NCBI GenBank assembly: GCA_963775125.1
Contig: CAVZHQ010000007.1
Coordinates: forward strand, 434,001-498,000
Reading direction: 5' to 3'
Source of the DNA: JAHECQ01 sp963775125
GTDB lineage: Bacteria; Actinomycetota; Acidimicrobiia; Acidimicrobiales; SZUA-35
Length of the DNA: 64,000 nucleotides
The notes beneath the pieces are model-generated. The model saw nothing but the letters and a program-made list of their open reading frames with translations. It had not been told where the DNA came from and ran no database searches. Below are positions 24,522-32,974 of the stretch, piece after piece. How positions within the stretch are numbered: position 1 is the first letter of the stretch; every line of letters begins with the position of its first letter. The translations under genes were made by a program, and so were the position numbers.

Positions 24522-26018
24522 GTGGCCAACATCGAAATGCCGCAATTGGGTGAGACCGTCACCGAGGGAACCATCACCCGTTGGTTCAAGCAGGTCGGCG
24601 ACACCATTGCGGTCGACGAAATGCTCTTCGAGGTCTCGACCGACAAGGTCGATACCGAGGTGCCCTCGCCGGTAGCCGGCGTGATCACCCAGATCGTGAT
24701 TCCCGAGGGCGAGACCGTCGAGGTCGGTGTCGTGCTTGCCGTGGTCGGTGACGCCGCTGCGGTCGGAGCTCCCGCCGCTGCGCCGGCCGCGCCGGCTCCT
24801 GCGCCCGAGCCGGCGGCGGCCCCCGCACCCGTTGCCGAGCCGGCCGCGGCTCCCGCCCCTGCTCCGGAACCAGCGCCGGTCGCCGCACCTGCACCCACTC
24901 CTGCGCCTGTGGCCGAAGCGGCGCCCCCGATCCCGGAGTCGGGCGGCGGATCGGACTTCGTCCTGTCACCGGTCGTTCGCCGGCTCGTCAGTGAGTACGG
25001 CGTCGACGTCAGCCAGATCACCGGAAGCGGCCTCGGTGGCCGCATCAGCCGCGACGACGTCCAGCGCTACATCGAATCCAATCACCTTCGCCCCGGTGGG
25101 CAAGCGCCCGCGGCTCCGCCAGCGGCGGCCCCAGCGCCCGCCGCCGAGGCCGTGCCCGCCGCCGCTCCGGTGGCCGAGGCTGCTCCGACTCCGGTCCCCG
25201 CCCCTGTCCCGGTTGCCCCGGTGGTAGCCGCCCCCGCCCCGATGCCTGTGCCCGCGCCGATACCCGCACCCGCTCGGGTGATCCCCGCGGTTCAGGCCGG
25301 TTCACGCGACACCGTGGTGCCGCTCTCCAACATTCGTCTGCGCACCGGCGAACACATGGTGCGGTCGAAGTCGGTTGCTCCCCACACCCTCACCGCGATG
25401 GAAATCGACTACGAGGGTGTGGACAAGGTTCGCAAGGAACACGGCGCCGCCTTCAAGGCCCAGGAGGGCTTCTCGCTCACCTACCTGCCGTTCATCACCC
25501 GAGCCGTGGTCGACGCCCTTCGGGAGTACCCGCACCTCAACGCGTCCATCGGCGACGGCGAGTTGGTCGTGCACAACTACGTCAATGTCGGCGTTGCCGT
25601 CGACCTCGATTTTCAGGGGCTGTTGGCGCCGGTCGTTCGTGACGCCGACGGCAAGCGCATGCGAGCCATCGCTCGTGACATTTCCGACGTGGCTCGTCGG
25701 GCGCGCAGCAAGCAGTTGTCGCCGGACGATCTCGTCGGTGGCACGTTCACCCTCACCAACGCCGGCAGCTACGGCACGATGATGCAGTTCCCGATCATCA
25801 ACCAGCCGCAGGTGGCGATCCTGTCGACCGACGCCATCAAGCGCAGGCCGGTCGTCGTCGAGGATTCCTTCGGCAACGAGGCCATCGTCATCCATTCCGT
25901 CGGTGTCCTGGCCATGGCGTGGGATCACCGAGCCATCGACGGCGCTTACGCCGCAGCCTTCCTCGCCCGGGTGCGCGACATCATCGAGACCCGGGACTGG
26001 GAGGCCGAGTTGGCGTGA
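24522..26018 (+). CDS. sucB: dihydrolipoamide acyltransferase (E2 of a 2-oxoacid dehydrogenase complex)
   Basis: A 498-aa E2 core protein from GTG 24522. Residues 1-78 form one lipoyl domain with the modified Lys42 in FEVSTDKVDTEVPSP. An Ala/Pro linker follows, then the E1/E3-binding domain at about 145-182 (VLSPVVRRLVSEYGVDV ... GRISRDDVQRYI), a second Ala/Pro linker, and the CoA-acyltransferase domain with the catalytic histidine in AWDHRAIDGAYAAAF (about residue 469). Specificity for succinyl or acetyl groups cannot be read from sequence; in actinobacteria one E2 commonly serves pyruvate dehydrogenase, so it probably partners the nearby aceE product. Its stop overlaps the lipB start by 4 nt. 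Confidence 0.93.
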   Translation: MANIEMPQLGETVTEGTITRWFKQVGDTIAVDEMLFEVSTDKVDTEVPSPVAGVITQIVIPEGETVEVGVVLAVVGDAAAVGAPAAAPAAPAPAPEPAAAPAPVAEPAAAPAPAPEPAPVAAPAPTPAPVAEAAPPIPESGGGSDFVLSPVVRRLVSEYGVDVSQITGSGLGGRISRDDVQRYIESNHLRPGGQAPAAPPAAAPAPAAEAVPAAAPVAEAAPTPVPAPVPVAPVVAAPAPMPVPAPIPAPARVIPAVQAGSRDTVVPLSNIRLRTGEHMVRSKSVAPHTLTAMEIDYEGVDKVRKEHGAAFKAQEGFSLTYLPFITRAVVDALREYPHLNASIGDGELVVHNYVNVGVAVDLDFQGLLAPVVRDADGKRMRAIARDISDVARRARSKQLSPDDLVGGTFTLTNAGSYGTMMQFPIINQPQVAILSTDAIKRRPVVVEDSFGNEAIVIHSVGVLAMAWDHRAIDGAYAAAFLARVRDIIETRDWEAELA

Positions 26019-27727
26019 CGCCCCTCCGGGTCCGCTGGCTTGGCCGCGTCGACTACGACGAGGCCTGGGATCTTCAGCAGCAGTTGTTCGTCGGCAGCGC
26101 CGATCATCTGCTGCTGCTGGAACATCCTCCGGTCTACACCCTGGGCGTCCGCGCCAAGGCCGAGCACTTGCTCGTCCCGCCGGCCGACGTGGGGGCCGAC
26201 CTGCGTCGGGTGAACCGCGGCGGCGACGTCACCTTCCACGGTCCGGGCCAGCTGGTCGGCTACCCGGTCATGGGTGTCCCCGGGCGGCGCGGCGGTGGGA
26301 TGGCCGACACGGTCGCCTTCGTCGAGACGATCGAGCAGGTCCTCATCGACACGCTGGCCGATTTCGATCTGGCGGCACGGCGGCTCCCCGGGAATCCGGG
26401 TGTGTGGCTCGACCCCGGTACTGTCGGAGAACGAAAGATCGCGGCCATCGGTGTGCGGCTCAGCCGAGGCCGATCCATGCACGGCTTCGCCCTCAACGTG
26501 AACGTCGATCACCACTGGTTCGACCACATCGTGCCCTGCGGTCTCGAGGGCAAAGCAGTCACCAGCCTCCAGGCCGAAGGCATAGACGCCGATCTCCAGG
26601 CGGTCGCCGACCGCGTCGCCCATCACGCCGCTCGGCTCCTGGCGCCTGGTCGCCCGATCGATCGTCAAGACGTCGCCTGGCGTCAGACCCCGACCGACCT
26701 GGCCCCCTTCTCCCGGGGCGAAGGCGCCGGCGAAGCAATCAAGCCCGAGCGTTCCAGGTCGGAGCGTGCCAAGCCGGAGCGTGCCACCAACGTGCGGCTC
26801 GAGCGTCGGATGAAGTCAGCGGGTGTGAGCGGGGGCCTCGACGTCTCGGCCCGCAAACCGGAGTGGATGCGGGTCAAGTTCGAAACCGGCCCCGAGCTGC
26901 TTCGGCTCAAGAAGTTGACCCGATCACTCGATCTGGTCACCGTCTGCGAGGAAGCGGGCTGCCCCAACATCTTCGACTGTTGGAACGAGGGCACCGCCAC
27001 GTTCATGCTGCTCGGCGAACGCTGCACGAGGGCTTGCGGTTTCTGCCTCATCGATACCCGCAAGCCCGGCCCGGTCGATCACGACGAGCCGTCCCGGGTG
27101 GCCGAAGCCGTTGCCGCCATGGATCTCTCGTTCGCCGTGCTCACGATGGTCGCCCGCGACGATCTGGCCGACGGGGGAGCGAGCATCGTGGCGGAGTCGA
27201 TCGAGGCGATCCATCGGCGTTCGCCGGGTGTCGGTGTCGAGGTGCTCATCTCCGACCTCAAGGGCTCGGCCCAGTCGTTGGCCGTTGTGTGCGATGCCCG
27301 ACCCGAGGTGCTCAATCACAACATCGAGACGGTTCCCCGTCTGCAGCGGGCCGTGCGCCCCTCGGCCGGCTACGCCCGAAGCCTCGGCGTCCTGGCCCGA
27401 GCCAAGTCGGCCGGTCTCACCACCAAATCCGGCATCATCGTCGGCATGGGCGAGACGTTCGACGAGGTCGTCGGCACCCTCGCCGACCTCGCCGCTGTCG
27501 GCGTCGACGTGGTCACCATCGGTCAGTATCTCCGCCCGACCACCAACCACCTGGCGGTCCAACGTTGGTGGACCCCCGACGAGTTCGCCGAACTCAAGCG
27601 GATCGGCGAGGCCGATCTCTGCATCGCCCACGTCGAGGCCAGCCCCCTCACCCGTTCCAGCCACCACGCCGGCAGCGCCGCCGCCGCTGCGGGTGCTCGA
27701 GTCTCGGTCGAGGGGCGGAGGAACTGA
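26015..27727 (+). CDS. lipB-lipA: LipB-LipA fusion: octanoyltransferase plus lipoyl synthase
   Basis: One uninterrupted 570-codon frame from GTG 26015 (GTGA overlap with the E2 gene). Residues 1-225 are LipB, which transfers octanoyl from acyl carrier protein to the lipoyl domain: RRVNRGGDVTFHGPGQLVGY, Lys141 in GERKIAAIG, Cys175 in HIVPCGLEGK. Residues 226-275 are a charged linker rich in ERxKPER repeats. Residues 276-570 are LipA, which inserts two sulfurs: auxiliary cluster C311/C316/C322 (CEEAGCPNIFDC), radical-SAM cluster C337/C341/C344 (CTRACGFC), C-terminal PLTRSSHHAG. Internal ATG 26810 (residue 266) could also start a separate LipA, but no stop separates the two. Confidence 0.93.
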   Translation: MTPLRVRWLGRVDYDEAWDLQQQLFVGSADHLLLLEHPPVYTLGVRAKAEHLLVPPADVGADLRRVNRGGDVTFHGPGQLVGYPVMGVPGRRGGGMADTVAFVETIEQVLIDTLADFDLAARRLPGNPGVWLDPGTVGERKIAAIGVRLSRGRSMHGFALNVNVDHHWFDHIVPCGLEGKAVTSLQAEGIDADLQAVADRVAHHAARLLAPGRPIDRQDVAWRQTPTDLAPFSRGEGAGEAIKPERSRSERAKPERATNVRLERRMKSAGVSGGLDVSARKPEWMRVKFETGPELLRLKKLTRSLDLVTVCEEAGCPNIFDCWNEGTATFMLLGERCTRACGFCLIDTRKPGPVDHDEPSRVAEAVAAMDLSFAVLTMVARDDLADGGASIVAESIEAIHRRSPGVGVEVLISDLKGSAQSLAVVCDARPEVLNHNIETVPRLQRAVRPSAGYARSLGVLARAKSAGLTTKSGIIVGMGETFDEVVGTLADLAAVGVDVVTIGQYLRPTTNHLAVQRWWTPDEFAELKRIGEADLCIAHVEASPLTRSSHHAGSAAAAAGARVSVEGRRN

Positions 27728-27759
27728 CCCGGTATCGGACGGCCTGCTAGGAAGGCGGG

Positions 27760-29397
27760 ATGTCCGATCGTGTCGTGATGTCTGATGCCCCCGTACCCCC
27801 GCCGGTCAACGAAGTCCGGTCGAAGACCGCACGACCCGACCCGCCGCCACGGGAGGAGTCGATTCGGGCGATGCGCGACCAGGCCAAGGTCATACGCGAT
27901 CACATGGGCGGACAGGACAAGATCGACCGCATGCGGGCCGAGGGCGACCGCACGATCCGTGAGCACATCGACGAGTTGGTCGATCCCGGATCGTTTCGGG
28001 AGCTCGGCACGTTCAGCCGGTCGTTGCGACCCGAGATGCGGGACTCGACACCGGGCGACGGCAAGATCGGCGGTCATGCGCTGGTCGATGGACGGCCGGT
28101 AGCGGTCTTCGGCGATGACATCACGGTCATGCGCGGCTCGAGTTCGATCGTGGGCAGTCGCAAGGAAGAGCGGTTGTACCAGCGTGCCTTGGACATGGGA
28201 ATCCCCATCGTGCACTTCGGCGAGACCGGGGGCGGACGCATCCCCGACCTGATGGGCAGCGAAGGCATCTCGGATGGCGGCGCCTTGTTCGAGATGGCCC
28301 GCCGCCGTCACCGGGTGCCGATGGCCACCGCGATCGTCGGGCAGTCGTTCGGCGGCTCATCGTTCCTGTCGGCGCTGTCCGATTTCGTCGTCATGGTCCG
28401 TGGCTCGACGATGGCGGTCACGTCGCCCAAGGTGTTCGAGATCGCCACCGGCGAGATCATCTCGTTCGAGGAGGTCGGTGGCGTAGACGTGCACGCCGAA
28501 CGCACCGGTCAGATCGACCTCGGTGTCGAGACCGACGAAGAAGCGTACGAGGCCATCCGTTGGTGGTTGTCGTACCTCCCTTCCAACGCGTGGCAGCAAG
28601 CCGAACGGACCGAACCGGTCGGCGACTTCGGTCCCGATCACGGACTGTCCTCGTTGGTGCCGACCGTGCGAAACATGGGCTATGACATGCGCAACGTGGT
28701 CGAGCGAATCTGCGATCCCGGCACCGTGTTCGAGCTACAGCCGAAGTACGCGCCCAACGTGTCGTGCTCCTTCGCTCGCCTCAACGGCTACTCGGTGGGA
28801 GTCGTTGCCAACAATCCGCTGTTCAACGCCGGAACGCTCGACCCTGAGGCCTGCCAGAAGATCATTCGCATGATGGTCGTGTGTGATTCGTTCAACATCC
28901 CCGTGATCTTCCTGGCCGACGTGCCGGGCTTCATGGTCGGCGCCCGAGTCGAGCACGACAAGATGCTGCACACCGGCATGCGGATGATGCACGCACTGCA
29001 GAACGCCACGATGCCGACGTTGACCGTGTGCGTCCGCAAGGCGTTCGGTTTGGCATGGCAGGCGATGAACGGTTCGCTCATGCCATCGAAGGGGGTGTAC
29101 TGCTGGCCGGGGGCCGAGATCGGCTTCATGGATCCTGACGTCGGGGTCAACGTGGCCTTCGGCTCGAAGCTCGACCGCATCGCCGATCCCGAAGAGCGCG
29201 AGGCCGAGCGGCTCCGCCTGATTCGTGAGGTCGGCGAGGCCACCAATCCGTACGAGGCCGCCGGCACGATGCGCATCGACGAGATGATCGATCCCGCGGA
29301 CACGCGCCGGATCCTGGCCGAAGACCTCGAGTTGTTCGCCAACCGCAAGGTCCCGCCGCCCGAGGCGCGTCCGTTGTCCTACTGGCCGACCTGTTGA
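27760..29397 (+). CDS. acyl-CoA carboxylase, carboxyltransferase (beta) subunit
   Basis: 545 aa, second carboxyltransferase of the window. The N-terminal half has GETGGGRIPDLMG and AIVGQSFGGSSFLSALSDF; the C-terminal half has FLADVPGFMVGARVEHDKML and CVRKAFGLAWQAMNG. The motifs differ clearly from the protein at 245 (for example the KAFGLAWQAM segment), so they are distant paralogues with different acyl-CoA substrates. A proline-rich N-terminal extension of about 30 residues precedes the domain; a second in-frame ATG lies at 27778. It follows lipBA by 32 nt and may share its transcript. No biotin carboxylase is nearby. Confidence 0.9.
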   Translation: MSDRVVMSDAPVPPPVNEVRSKTARPDPPPREESIRAMRDQAKVIRDHMGGQDKIDRMRAEGDRTIREHIDELVDPGSFRELGTFSRSLRPEMRDSTPGDGKIGGHALVDGRPVAVFGDDITVMRGSSSIVGSRKEERLYQRALDMGIPIVHFGETGGGRIPDLMGSEGISDGGALFEMARRRHRVPMATAIVGQSFGGSSFLSALSDFVVMVRGSTMAVTSPKVFEIATGEIISFEEVGGVDVHAERTGQIDLGVETDEEAYEAIRWWLSYLPSNAWQQAERTEPVGDFGPDHGLSSLVPTVRNMGYDMRNVVERICDPGTVFELQPKYAPNVSCSFARLNGYSVGVVANNPLFNAGTLDPEACQKIIRMMVVCDSFNIPVIFLADVPGFMVGARVEHDKMLHTGMRMMHALQNATMPTLTVCVRKAFGLAWQAMNGSLMPSKGVYCWPGAEIGFMDPDVGVNVAFGSKLDRIADPEEREAERLRLIREVGEATNPYEAAGTMRIDEMIDPADTRRILAEDLELFANRKVPPPEARPLSYWPTC

Positions 29398-29464
29398 ATC
29401 GACGATCCGGCCATCTTGTCCACCCCTCCACCATCGACGCCAGTGCCGCTGCCATAGTGAGTCA

Positions 29465-30691
29465 GTGACAACCGACCGTGCTCAGCTGCAGGATCTGAGC
29501 CGGAACCTCGTTCGTTGGGTGGTTCTCGGTGCGGCATCGGGCGTTGCTGCCGGCGTCGTGTCGTTCGTGTTTCTCGAGGGGCTCGATCTCGTCACTCGCA
29601 CCCGGGTCGAGCGACCAGGGTTGTTGTGGTTGCTGCCTCTTGCGGGCCTCGCGCTCGGGCTGTTCCACCATCACTTCGGAGGGCAGGCGGTCCGCGGCAA
29701 TCGGTTGTTGTTCGCCGAGATCCTGAGCCCCCAGGAGTTCTTGCCCCGTCGCATGGCCCCGCTGGTCCTGGTCGGCACGTGGATCACGCACCTGTTCGGC
29801 GGGTCGGCCGGCCGCGAGGGAACGGCGTTGCAGATGTCCGGCAGCCTCACCGACAACGCGGCCCGATGGTTGGGTCTGGGCGGGGACGAACGGGCTCGAT
29901 TGCTCGCAGTATCAGTGGCCGCAGGGTTCGGATCGGTCTTCGGTGTGCCCTTGGCCGCTACCGTCTTCGCCCTCGAGGTCCACCCCCGACGCCAAGCCGG
30001 GATGCAGGAGTACGTGGCCACGGCCGGGCCCACGGTCTTGCCGGCATTGTGTGCTGCGCTGGTCGGTCACCTCGTCGTGCTGCTGCTCGGTCATGATCAT
30101 GCGGTTCGGCCGCAGGTCGACGATGTGGTCACCGGCGGCCTGGTGCTGCGCCTTGCGGCCCTGGGCCTCGCCTGTGGGGCGGTGGCCTGGGTGTTCAAAC
30201 ATCTGACCGAGACGATCCGTGATCTGCTGGTGCAGCGGATCCCCTGGTCGCCTCTGCGCCCCGCGCTCGGCGGGGCAAGCGTCGTCGGTCTCGCCGTCGT
30301 CTTCGGCAACCAGTACCTCGGCCTGTCGCTGCCCCTTCTGGACGACGTATTGACCGGGGCCGAGGCGGGCGTCGAGGTCTTCGCCCTCAAGCTCATCTTC
30401 ACCGCCGTCACGGTCGGCTCGGGCTTCCCGGGCGGAGAAGTCACGCCACTCTTCGTGATCGGCGCCACCCTCGGCGGCACCCTGGCCGGACCCCTCGGGC
30501 TTCCCGTCGTGTTGGCCGGCGCAGTCGGCCTTGCTGCGGTCTTCGCCGGAGCATCCCGAACCCCGCTGGCCTGCGCCATCATGGCAGCCGAACTCTTCGG
30601 CTGGTCCGCCCTCGTGCCTGCCTCGATCGTCTGTGCCGCCGCCTACCTCACCGGCGGTCGCCGAGGCCTCTACACCGTCGTCACCGACTGA
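29465..30691 (+). CDS. ClC-family chloride/fluoride channel or antiporter
   Basis: A 408-aa polytopic membrane protein of the ClC fold. The gating-glutamate motif reads GGSAGREGTALQM rather than the GREGP of chloride ClCs; GREGT/V is the variant reported in the fluoride-exporting CLC-F clade, so fluoride export is a real possibility. A second pore motif is VGSGFPGGEVTPLFVIGATLGG-like (about residues 318-338), and FAGASRTPLACAIMAAELFG is the late conserved helix. It has no cytoplasmic CBS domains. GTG start; convergent with an SDR gene across a long palindrome. Confidence 0.87.
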   Translation: MTTDRAQLQDLSRNLVRWVVLGAASGVAAGVVSFVFLEGLDLVTRTRVERPGLLWLLPLAGLALGLFHHHFGGQAVRGNRLLFAEILSPQEFLPRRMAPLVLVGTWITHLFGGSAGREGTALQMSGSLTDNAARWLGLGGDERARLLAVSVAAGFGSVFGVPLAATVFALEVHPRRQAGMQEYVATAGPTVLPALCAALVGHLVVLLLGHDHAVRPQVDDVVTGGLVLRLAALGLACGAVAWVFKHLTETIRDLLVQRIPWSPLRPALGGASVVGLAVVFGNQYLGLSLPLLDDVLTGAEAGVEVFALKLIFTAVTVGSGFPGGEVTPLFVIGATLGGTLAGPLGLPVVLAGAVGLAAVFAGASRTPLACAIMAAELFGWSALVPASIVCAAAYLTGGRRGLYTVVTD

Positions 30692-30698
30692 CCCCCCT

Positions 30699-30812
30699 TC
30701 GAACCTCCGGCTCCAAGCGTCGCCCCCCTCGAACCTCCGGCTCCAAGCGTCGGAAACCGACGTCTGTAGCCGGAGGTTCGGGGAAACCGAACGTCTGTAG
30801 CCGGAGGTTCGG
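30699..30812. repeat. nested inverted/direct repeats (family A palindrome), probable bidirectional terminator
   Basis: Two direct copies of CGAACCTCCGGCTCCAAGCG (about 30700 and 30730) are followed by two inverted copies ending AGCCGGAGGTTCG (about 30758-30780 and 30788-30812). The inner pair folds as a hairpin closed by CGTCGG-AAA-CCGACG. The block lies exactly between the convergent ClC and SDR genes. The same family recurs at 32850. Confidence 0.8.
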
Positions 30813-30825
30813 AGCGGGCGACGGG

Positions 30826-31692
30826 TCAGTCCCCGTCGGTGAAGCTGCCGGTGAGGGTGGGGTTGGTGAGGGTGTGCAGCGACTGGTTGCGGTGTTCGAT
30901 CTCGGCGAGGTGTTCGGGGTGCGACAGCACCCAGAATCGCCGCTCGAGCGACGCCTCGATCACGCAGGTGGCGACGTCGGCGGGGTCCATGCCTCGTTCG
31001 GCCAGGGCGGCCGCGACATTGGCATTGCGGCGCCGGGCGTCATCGCCGACCGGACCACCCTTGCGTTCACGCTTGAGGTGTGCCGGCCGGTTGCGTTGGG
31101 CGGTGATGATGTTGGTCCGCACGACGCCGGGGCAAAGCACCGACACACCGACGTTCGACTCTTCGTCACGTACCATCTCGTGGAAGAGCGTCTCCATCAA
31201 ACCGACCACGCCGAACTTGGCTGCGTTGTACGGACCGAGGCCGGGCGTTGCGGTGAGCCCGGCGACCGACGAGGTGGCCATGATGTGGGCCTCGTCAGCG
31301 GCCCGCAGGTGGGGGAGGAAGAAGTGGACGCCGTGGATGACACCCCACAGGTTGACGTCGATGACCCACTTCCAGTCGACCAACTGCTGATCCTTGATCA
31401 GGCCGCCCCCTCCGACACCGGCGTTGTTGCACACCACGTGCACCTCGCCGAAGCGGTCGATGGTGGCCGCCGCCAGCGCTTCGACCGAGTCGGCCGAAGA
31501 CACGTCGACCTTCACACCGAGCGCCTCGGTCCCGGCAGCTTCGAGGAGCGCGACGGTCTCGTTCCGGGCATCGTCCTGGATGTCGGCGACGACGATCTTC
31601 GAACCTCGGGCGCCGTACCCGAGGGCGAGGGCCCGCCCGATGCCGGAACCGGCGCCGGTGACCACCACGACTCGGTCCTGGAGGGTGTGCAT
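30826..31692 (-). CDS. short-chain dehydrogenase/reductase
   Basis: 288 aa. Classical SDR with the cofactor motif VVVVTGAGSGIGRALALGY near the N-terminus, NNAGVGGGG, catalytic Ser in ATSSVAGLTA and YxxxK in PYNAAKFGVVGLME. An acidic residue after strand 2 (IVVADIQDD) favours NAD(H). Substrate unknown. It lies 3 nt after the nitronate monooxygenase gene, so both are probably on one transcript. Confidence 0.88.
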   Translation of the reverse strand: MHTLQDRVVVVTGAGSGIGRALALGYGARGSKIVVADIQDDARNETVALLEAAGTEALGVKVDVSSADSVEALAAATIDRFGEVHVVCNNAGVGGGGLIKDQQLVDWKWVIDVNLWGVIHGVHFFLPHLRAADEAHIMATSSVAGLTATPGLGPYNAAKFGVVGLMETLFHEMVRDEESNVGVSVLCPGVVRTNIITAQRNRPAHLKRERKGGPVGDDARRRNANVAAALAERGMDPADVATCVIEASLERRFWVLSHPEHLAEIEHRNQSLHTLTNPTLTGSFTDGD

Positions 31693-31695
31693 CGG

Positions 31696-32832
31696 CTACT
31701 CCATCATCCCGTTGACTCGCTCCATGGCGTCGATGAACTCGGCGACCATCTCGAGGACGACCCGGTCGGCCTTCTTCGTCTCGTTCATCGAGCCGACGAT
31801 CTGTCCGACGAAATAGTTGGCCAGCTTCACGGCGCCTTCGTTCTGAGGGTTCATCGCCGCTCGGTCGATCCGCCGAGATGCCCGACCGATGAGCATCGGC
31901 TGCAGCGGCATGCCGAGGGTGCCGGGGGAGTTGGGGCCTTCCCACTCCTCGGTCCACGCCGAACGCAGCTGGCGGGCCGGCTTGCCGGTGCGTGACCGAG
32001 AGCGCAGCGTGTCCGATGACGATGCGGCCAGGAACTTTTCCTTGACCGCAGGATGGGTCTCGGCCTCCTCGGTGGTCAGCCACACCGATCCGCACCACAC
32101 GCCTTCAGCCCCGAGGGCGAGCGACGCCGCCATTTGGCGACCGGAGCCGATGCCACCCGCGGCCAGAACCGGCACGGGGGCCACGGCGTCGACGATCTCG
32201 GGTACCAGAACCATGGTTCCGATCTCGCCGGTGTGGCCGCCGGCCTCGTGCCCTTGGGCAATGATGATGTCGACCCCTGCGGCGACGTGGCGAACCGCAT
32301 GCGACTTCTTGCCGGCCAGCGCGCCGACGAGCACGCCGGCGGCGTGGGCGCGCTCGATCATGTCGGGCGGAGGTGGGCCAAGCGCGTTGACGATGAGGGT
32401 GATCGGATGGCTGAAGGCGACGTCCATCAGGGGAACGGCTTGGTCGTAGGTCATCGGCGGTTCGGACTCGCCGGCGATGGCGCCCAACTTCTCGTCGGCC
32501 GGAAGCTCGGGCACGCCGTAGCGGGTGAGGAGATCGTCGAGGAACTCACGGTGCTTGGGCGGGATCATGTCCTTCAACGCCCCGACCGACAGACCGCCCT
32601 CCTCTTTACCCTCGTACTTGGCCGGCACGATGATGTCGACACCGAAGGGCCGGCCCCCGACCTCGTCGGCGATCCACTTCAGGTCGATGTCGAGCTGCTC
32701 GGGCGTGTGGCCCGCAGCCCCGAGCACGCCGTACCCGCCGGCCTTGCTGACCGCGGCGACCACGTCGCGGCAGTGGGTGAACGCCAGGATGGGGAACTCG
32801 ATCCCCAACATCTCACAGATCTTGGTCTTCAT
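31696..32832 (-). CDS. nitronate monooxygenase family (2-nitropropane dioxygenase-like) protein
   Basis: 378 aa from ATG 32832 (MKTKICEMLGIEFPILAF). FMN-dependent TIM barrel: GGYGVLGAAGHTPEQL near the N-terminus, then VDIIIAQGHEAGGHTGEIGT and PVLAAGGIGSGRQMAASLALGA forming the phosphate site. The family oxidises alkyl nitronates, but many members have other or unknown substrates. Upstream lies a large palindrome (32850-32934) that separates it from the SDR at 32975. Confidence 0.85.
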   Translation of the reverse strand: MKTKICEMLGIEFPILAFTHCRDVVAAVSKAGGYGVLGAAGHTPEQLDIDLKWIADEVGGRPFGVDIIVPAKYEGKEEGGLSVGALKDMIPPKHREFLDDLLTRYGVPELPADEKLGAIAGESEPPMTYDQAVPLMDVAFSHPITLIVNALGPPPPDMIERAHAAGVLVGALAGKKSHAVRHVAAGVDIIIAQGHEAGGHTGEIGTMVLVPEIVDAVAPVPVLAAGGIGSGRQMAASLALGAEGVWCGSVWLTTEEAETHPAVKEKFLAASSSDTLRSRSRTGKPARQLRSAWTEEWEGPNSPGTLGMPLQPMLIGRASRRIDRAAMNPQNEGAVKLANYFVGQIVGSMNETKKADRVVLEMVAEFIDAMERVNGMME

Positions 32833-32849
32833 CGCGCCAACGTACTGCG

Positions 32850-32934
32850 CCCGTTCCTCCGGCTCCAAGCGTCGATCCTGGCGAACCTCCGGCTGGGAGC
32901 GTCGGAAACCGACGTCTGGAGCCGGAGGAACGGG
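32850..32934. repeat. large inverted repeat (family A palindrome)
   Basis: Perfect 17-bp outer arms, CCCGTTCCTCCGGCTCC (32850-32866) and its complement (32918-32934), enclose an inner hairpin GCGTCGG-AAA-CCGACGT and a further partial copy GCGAACCTCCGGCT. Sequence and layout match the element at 30699. It sits between two co-directional minus-strand genes, downstream of the SDR and just upstream of the nitronate monooxygenase start. Confidence 0.8.
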
Positions 32935-32974
32935 ATGGGTGGGGGATGGGGCCGCCGGGTCGGACAGGGCAGGG

